From Agrilactobacillus composti DSM 18527 = JCM 14202 (GTDB taxonomy: Bacteria > Bacillota > Bacilli > Lactobacillales > Lactobacillaceae), in assembly GCF_001436375.1 (NCBI RefSeq), contig NZ_AZGA01000011.1:49710-113709 (forward strand): DNA of 64,000 nucleotides, read 5' to 3'. The position numbers were made by a program, and so were the translations under genes. Shown piece after piece: positions 59,615 through 64,000 of this stretch (the first letter of the stretch is position 1; every line of letters starts with the position of its first letter). The notes below the pieces were generated by a model, which saw only the letters and a program-made list of their open reading frames with translations, was not told where the DNA came from and made no database searches.

Positions 59615-61614
59615 TGATGGAAACCAATCATATTTTAAGCGGTCGTTATAAAATCATTAAGCCCATTGGTGAAGGTGGTATGGCTAACGTCTATTTAGCT
59701 GATGACCTACAAACCAAAAAGCAAGTGGCTATCAAGGTCTTAAGGATGGATTTACAGTCTAACGATGATACAAAACGGCGCTTTCAGCGTGAGGCGCGGG
59801 CTTCACGTAAGCTAAATCATCCCAACATTGTCAAAGTGTTTGATATTGGTGAAGAAAATGGCATGAGCTACATTGTTATGGAATATGTGGTTGGTATGGA
59901 TTTAAAACATTATATTCAAAAATATTTTCCCATTCCTTATCAAAAAGTTATTGATATCATGTCAGAAATTCTCGATGCCGTGCAAGTTGCCCATGACCAT
60001 GATATTATCCACCGGGATTTAAAACCTCAAAACATCATGATCGATAACCACGATCACATTAAAATAATGGATTTTGGCATTGCAGTGGCCTTACACGACA
60101 ATTCTTTAACACAGACCAATACCTTGTTAGGGTCAGTGCACTATTTATCGCCGGAACAAGCTAAAGGCGGGATGGCTACTAAACAGTCGGATATTTACGC
60201 CTTAGGGATTATTTTGTATGAACTGTTAACGGGGAAAGTCCCCTTTGAAGGCGAATCTGCCGTGTCGATTGCCATCAAACATTTTCAAAGTGAGATTCCT
60301 TCAGTACAGAAATTTGATCCCAGAATTCCGCAAGCCTTAGAAAATGTGGTCTTACATGCCACAGCTAAAAATCCAAAGGATCGTTATTTGTCTGCCAAAG
60401 AAATGAAGGCCGACATCCAGACTTCTTTGCAAAAGAGCCGCGCTAATGAAGCCAAATACCTGCCGGCGCTGCGCGATGATCTGGATGAGACAAAAATTAT
60501 TGATGTACCTGCTAAAAGCGATTTAACAACGCCGGATAAAAAGCAATCTCGGAAATTAGCATTTCTTAAACGCAAACGATTTTGGCTTTGGGCAGGTATT
60601 TTGGGTTTATTGGTGATATTAATCACGGGTATTGTGATTGGCAGTGCTAAAAAAGATGTGACGATCCCCGATCTTTCCGGGATGAGTCAGACCCAAGCTG
60701 AATCCACCTTAGGCGATAATCACTTACAAGTTGGTGATGTGGCCCAGCAACATGACGACAATGTCCAAAAGAACCGCGTCATCAAAACCATCCCCAATAA
60801 GGGCATGGTGGTCAAAGAAAATAGCCGGGTGGGACTTTTAATTAGTTTAGGCCCGAAAAAAATCGAAGTCGCCAATTATGTCGGTAAAAATTATACTGAC
60901 GTCGCCAAGACGTTGAAAAAACTTGGATTCACTGTACGTAAGACAACGGTCACTTCCAATGACTATGCCGCCGGTCAAATCACCAAACAAGATGTGCCAG
61001 ATGGCAAGAAAGTGATTCCTAGAGATACCATCATCACCTTTACGGTAAGCACAGGCGAAGCCGTCATCAATATGCGGGATTTGACCAATTATACCCAAAA
61101 GAGTGTTCAAGATTATGCCAACGAAAATGGGTTAAACGTCAGCTTTAGTAGTGCATACTCCGATACGGTTGAAAAAGGGCTGGTTATTTCTCAAAGCCCA
61201 AGTGCTGGTACACCAATCAGCCGAGAAGCCAATATAAAGGTATCCTTATCCTTAGGTAAAAGACCGGTTAAACCTGCTACCACAACGTTTTCTAAAACCT
61301 TAACTATTCCTTACAATCCTGTGACCACAAGTAGTACGAGCGCCAGTACCAGTAGCAGTACGCAGAGCAGCAGTACATCAAGTTCAAGTCTCAGTTCAAG
61401 TGCCCAATCCAGTGGCGGTGTCCAAGAAAACCATGTAACGATTTTTATTCAAGACAGCACCCACAATATTAATACGGTTTACAAACAGTTTCCCATTACC
61501 CAAGATACGCAAGTTAATTTGAGTTTTACAGTGAAACAAAACGAGTCAGCTTATTATCGGATTGTCCGGGATGGTGAATTGATCATGAGTGATGAAGTTC
61601 AAGCACCACAATAG
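59614..61614 (+). CDS. prkC: PASTA-domain Ser/Thr protein kinase (PrkC/StkP)
   Basis: 666-residue membrane kinase. Kinase domain about 10-270: GEGGMANVYLA loop, VAIKVL lysine, HRDLKPQN catalytic loop, DFG and GSVHYLSPEQA. A linker leads to one membrane segment (about 325-347). Outside are three PASTA repeats (about 350-418, 420-486, 488-550), which bind muropeptides or lipid II. A Ser/Thr-rich stretch (about 568-605) and a ~60-residue C-terminal domain follow. ATG 59614 overlaps stp by one base. It would sense wall status and control growth together with Stp. Confidence 0.96.
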   Translation: MMETNHILSGRYKIIKPIGEGGMANVYLADDLQTKKQVAIKVLRMDLQSNDDTKRRFQREARASRKLNHPNIVKVFDIGEENGMSYIVMEYVVGMDLKHYIQKYFPIPYQKVIDIMSEILDAVQVAHDHDIIHRDLKPQNIMIDNHDHIKIMDFGIAVALHDNSLTQTNTLLGSVHYLSPEQAKGGMATKQSDIYALGIILYELLTGKVPFEGESAVSIAIKHFQSEIPSVQKFDPRIPQALENVVLHATAKNPKDRYLSAKEMKADIQTSLQKSRANEAKYLPALRDDLDETKIIDVPAKSDLTTPDKKQSRKLAFLKRKRFWLWAGILGLLVILITGIVIGSAKKDVTIPDLSGMSQTQAESTLGDNHLQVGDVAQQHDDNVQKNRVIKTIPNKGMVVKENSRVGLLISLGPKKIEVANYVGKNYTDVAKTLKKLGFTVRKTTVTSNDYAAGQITKQDVPDGKKVIPRDTIITFTVSTGEAVINMRDLTNYTQKSVQDYANENGLNVSFSSAYSDTVEKGLVISQSPSAGTPISREANIKVSLSLGKRPVKPATTTFSKTLTIPYNPVTTSSTSASTSSSTQSSSTSSSSLSSSAQSSGGVQENHVTIFIQDSTHNINTVYKQFPITQDTQVNLSFTVKQNESAYYRIVRDGELIMSDEVQAPQ

Positions 61615-61684
61615 CGTTGACAAAAAATAAATAACTCGTAAAAATAATAGGGCACACACCTTTAACGTAGAAATGGAGTGAACC

Positions 61685-62584
61685 ATGAAAGGCCAAGGCA
61701 GAATTGTAAAATTAATCGGTGGTTTTTACTACGTGGATGATGGCCAAGCTGTTTATCAAACACGGGCCCGGGGAAATTTTCGTAAAAAAGGGATCAAACC
61801 GTTAGTGGGGGATGAAGTTATTTTTGAGTCTTCCAATCCCACCGATGGCTACATTTTGGAATTACTAGCGCGAAAAAATACATTGGTACGGCCGCCAGTG
61901 GCCAATATTGATTTGGTAATTACCGTCACATCGCTTAAAGAACCGGACTTTCAAGCTAATTTATTGGATCGTTTTTTGGTCATGCAACACTTTGCGGCGA
62001 TTAACACTTTGTTATACGTCACCAAGGGCGATTTATTAACGCCAGCTGCTTATGGCGTGTTTGAACCAATCTTTGCTTACTATCAAAGGATTGGCTACCC
62101 GGTATTGATGACGCAAAACCCTTTCCTTGCTGAGAACTTACAGGCATTAACCGATCATTTGCAAACGCAAACGGCAGTGGTCACCGGGCAGTCCGGGGCA
62201 GGAAAATCCACGTTATTGAACCATTTAAATCCGGATTTAGCTTTAGCCACTGGGGTGATCTCACAGAGCTTAAATCGTGGGAAACATACGACTCGACAAG
62301 TAGAATTATTAAAGTTTGGATCGGGCTGGATTGCCGATACCCCAGGTTTTTCTTCTTTAGAGATTGATCAAATTCCTTTGGATGAATTAAAGGATCAATT
62401 CGTGGATTTTGTGCCTTTTAGTGCCCAGTGTCGGTTTAGGGGTTGTCAACACGTGAATGAACCAGGTTGCGCAGTTAAAAACGCAGTGGCCGATAATGAG
62501 ATTGCCTCTTGGCGTTATGATAATTATTTACAGTTCAGAACTGAAATTGAATCAAAAACAAGATTTCAATATAAACGTAAGTAA
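61685..62584 (+). CDS. rsgA: Ribosome small-subunit GTPase RsgA
   Basis: 299-residue circularly permuted GTPase for late 30S maturation. N-terminal OB fold (about 1-70), then G4 (YVTKGDLL), G1 (TGQSGAGKSTLLNHL), G3 (DTPGFSSLE), and the C-terminal zinc site CRFRGCQHVNEPGCAVK (Cys, Cys, His, Cys). ATG 61685 follows AATGGAGTG. Conserved between prkC and rpe. Confidence 0.96.
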   Translation: MKGQGRIVKLIGGFYYVDDGQAVYQTRARGNFRKKGIKPLVGDEVIFESSNPTDGYILELLARKNTLVRPPVANIDLVITVTSLKEPDFQANLLDRFLVMQHFAAINTLLYVTKGDLLTPAAYGVFEPIFAYYQRIGYPVLMTQNPFLAENLQALTDHLQTQTAVVTGQSGAGKSTLLNHLNPDLALATGVISQSLNRGKHTTRQVELLKFGSGWIADTPGFSSLEIDQIPLDELKDQFVDFVPFSAQCRFRGCQHVNEPGCAVKNAVADNEIASWRYDNYLQFRTEIESKTRFQYKRK

Positions 62585-62597
62585 GGAGTTGATGGCT

Positions 62598-63251
62598 ATG
62601 AAGATAGCGCCATCTATTTTAAGTGCTGATTTTTTAAATTTACAAAGAGATGTTGAAAATTTGGAGGCCAATGGGGCTGATTTGCTGCATGTGGATATTA
62701 TGGACGGCCATTTTGTCCCTAATTTATCCTTTGGCCCGCAGACGGTGGCAGCATTAAGACCGCTAACTAAGTTACCGTTAGATGTCCATTTGATGGTCGA
62801 TGGACCAGAGCAGTTTATTGAGACCTTTGCTAAGGCCGGGGCTGATACAATTTTGGTGCACTTAGAAAGTACACCTCATATTTATCACGTATTACAGTTG
62901 ATTCAAAAATACAATGTTAAAGCCGGTATCGTCATTAATCCTGGTACCCCAGTGGACGCTTTAAAGGCTGTGTTGCCGATTGTACAACAAGTTTTAGTGA
63001 TGACGGTTAATCCTGGTTTTGGTGGGCAAGAATTTTTGGAAACAACACTTTCAAAAATTACGCATTTGGACCAATTGCGGCAAGTTGAAGCCGATTATGA
63101 TTTTGAAATTGAAGTTGATGGGGGTATTAATGATCAAACCATTAAATCCACAGCAGATGCTGGTGCAGATATATTCGTTGCTGGCTCTTATGTATTCAGC
63201 GCCAATACACCTGGGCAACAAATTCAAACACTAAGGAATCTGATTGAATGA
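62598..63251 (+). CDS. rpe: Ribulose-phosphate 3-epimerase
   Basis: 217-residue TIM-barrel enzyme interconverting ribulose 5-phosphate and xylulose 5-phosphate. Motifs: IAPSILSADFLNLQRDV, LHVDIMDGHFVPNLSFGP (metal His/Asp), VHLMVDGPEQF, MTVNPGFGGQEFL and IEVDGGIND. The start is ATG 62598, nine bases after AAGGAG; ATG 62592 is too close to that site. Conserved order rsgA-rpe-thiN. Confidence 0.95.
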   Translation: MKIAPSILSADFLNLQRDVENLEANGADLLHVDIMDGHFVPNLSFGPQTVAALRPLTKLPLDVHLMVDGPEQFIETFAKAGADTILVHLESTPHIYHVLQLIQKYNVKAGIVINPGTPVDALKAVLPIVQQVLVMTVNPGFGGQEFLETTLSKITHLDQLRQVEADYDFEIEVDGGINDQTIKSTADAGADIFVAGSYVFSANTPGQQIQTLRNLIE

Positions 63252-63901
63252 AGCGGATAAATATTTTAGTGGGGGGCCCAGAAGCCAATTGGCCGCAAGT
63301 TTTACAAACAGCACCGCAAAGCATCCCCGGTGACTGGTTGGGTGTGGATCGGGGCACTTTAAGGCTATTGAAGCTGGGATTGACCCCAATCCTTGCTGTA
63401 GGTGATTTTGATTCATTAGATGATGCTGAATTAAAGACCATCCAACAGCAAGTTGCTAATATTCATTATGCCAAACCAGAAAAAGATGATACTGATAGTG
63501 AGCTGGGCTTAAGTCTAGCGATTAAGGATTTGCAGGCAGATGAAATTGTGCTTTACGGAGCCACCGGTGCTAGAATTGATCACTTCCTCGTTAATTTATT
63601 CATGATCTTAGAACCCCGATTCATTAGCCATGCTGAGCAGATATTTATCGTGGATCGGCGCAATACTATTCAGTTCTTTCGGCCTGGGCACCATGAATTA
63701 AGTCAGGAGGTAGACAAGCATTATTTGGCGTTTACCAATTTAACACCAGTAACTAATTTCTCAATTATTGATGCTAAATATCGTTTGAGTCATGTAGATT
63801 TAAGTTATAGTCAGGCCTTTGCCAGCAACGAATTCATCAATTCCACGGTACACTTTGAATTCGATAGTGGCGTTATCTGTACCGTACAAAGTCGAGACTA
63901 A
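63248..63901 (+). CDS. thiN: Thiamine diphosphokinase
   Basis: 217-residue enzyme making thiamine diphosphate from thiamine. GDWLGVDRGTLRLL, VGDFDSLDDAEL and PEKDDTDSELGL form the ATP/Mg site; GATGARIDHFLVNL follows; the C-terminal beta-sandwich (about 150-217) binds thiamine. ATG overlaps the rpe stop by four bases. Last gene of the long gmk-to-thiN run, closed by a terminator at the window end. Confidence 0.95.
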   Translation: MKRINILVGGPEANWPQVLQTAPQSIPGDWLGVDRGTLRLLKLGLTPILAVGDFDSLDDAELKTIQQQVANIHYAKPEKDDTDSELGLSLAIKDLQADEIVLYGATGARIDHFLVNLFMILEPRFISHAEQIFIVDRRNTIQFFRPGHHELSQEVDKHYLAFTNLTPVTNFSIIDAKYRLSHVDLSYSQAFASNEFINSTVHFEFDSGVICTVQSRD

Positions 63902-63918
63902 TTAATGAAAAAAGGGTA

Positions 63919-63948
63919 CAAAAAAAGATCGACGATATCGTCGATCTC
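63919..63948 (-). terminator. Minus-strand terminator, 22-bp perfect palindrome
   Basis: AGATCGACGATATCGTCGATCT (63926-63947) is perfectly palindromic. On the minus strand it is followed by a seven-T run, so it should end a gene converging from the right, beyond the window. Confidence 0.7.
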
Positions 63949-63953
63949 AGATT

Positions 63954-63999
63954 GAAGACAAACTATACTTTTTCGTTAAAGTTGTAGTTTGTCTTTTTA
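63954..63999 (+). terminator. Plus-strand terminator of thiN
   Basis: AGACAAACTA (from 63956) pairs with TAGTTTGTCT, then TTTTAT at the window edge. It lies downstream of the palindrome, so thiN transcription would run through the palindrome first. Confidence 0.75.
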
Positions 64000-64000
64000 T

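Noticed and set aside
1..64000. CRISPR arrays, insertion sequences, rRNA genes, restriction systems
   Set aside because: No regularly spaced repeats, transposase motifs, rRNA sequence or restriction-modification proteins are visible in the window.

Overview
The window is chromosomal DNA from a low-to-moderate GC Firmicute, almost certainly a member of the Lactobacillaceae. The evidence is the AGGAGG-type ribosome-binding sites, frequent TTG starts, T-box and L21 leaders, and gene orders typical of lactobacilli (pheST, rplU-prp-rpmA, folD-xseA-xseB, gmk-rpoZ-coaBC-priA-fmt-rsmB-stp-prkC-rsgA-rpe-thiN). PepX, a GlnR-glnA unit, liaFSR and SLAP/lipoprotein surface genes agree with this. I cannot name the genus or species.

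Layout. 1-2280: the end of a sensor kinase gene, then a T-box-controlled orphan peptide-binding protein. 2290-7640: a nitrite reduction and siroheme block (precorrin-2 dehydrogenase, NirB, NirD, a uroporphyrinogen methyltransferase with a shortened HemD-like tail, HemC). This is the most unusual metabolic feature. 7646-14616: YidC, acylphosphatase, an rRNA methyltransferase, an HD protein, an HxlR regulator and T-box-controlled pheST. 14664-24570: MltG, GreA, the LiaFSR cell-envelope stress system, a HesB-like protein, a YfhO-type membrane protein and a class B penicillin-binding protein. 24653-33126: folate and glucose genes (formyl-THF cyclo-ligase, rhomboid, YqgQ, glucokinase, rhodanese), DUF3042, miaA-glnR-glnA and a UvrA paralogue. 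33187-35758: pepX and a tRNA-Arg(UCU).

35760-40500 is an accessory segment next to the tRNA-Arg. It has a possible integrase tail remnant, an Ltp-type lipoprotein and a SHOCT-domain protein in the order of a temperate-phage lysogeny module. It also holds three tiny ORFs, a Trp-rich membrane protein, a DUF3862-like lipoprotein and a secreted SLAP-like protein. Two related copies of an approximately 85-nt element lie just upstream of the ltp and SHOCT genes; they share a helix preserved by a compensatory change. This is the most promising undescribed signal here.

40720-63901 returns to core genome: a TetR regulator, the L21 leader with rplU-prp-rpmA, pepP, asp23-nusB, folD-xseAB-ispA-tlyA-argR-recN, then the gmk-to-thiN run. 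That run links nucleotide supply, RNA polymerase omega, CoA synthesis, replication restart, initiator formylation, rRNA methylation, and the Ser/Thr phosphatase/PASTA-kinase pair. Coordinates of starts were chosen by ribosome-binding-site spacing where several in-frame starts exist.
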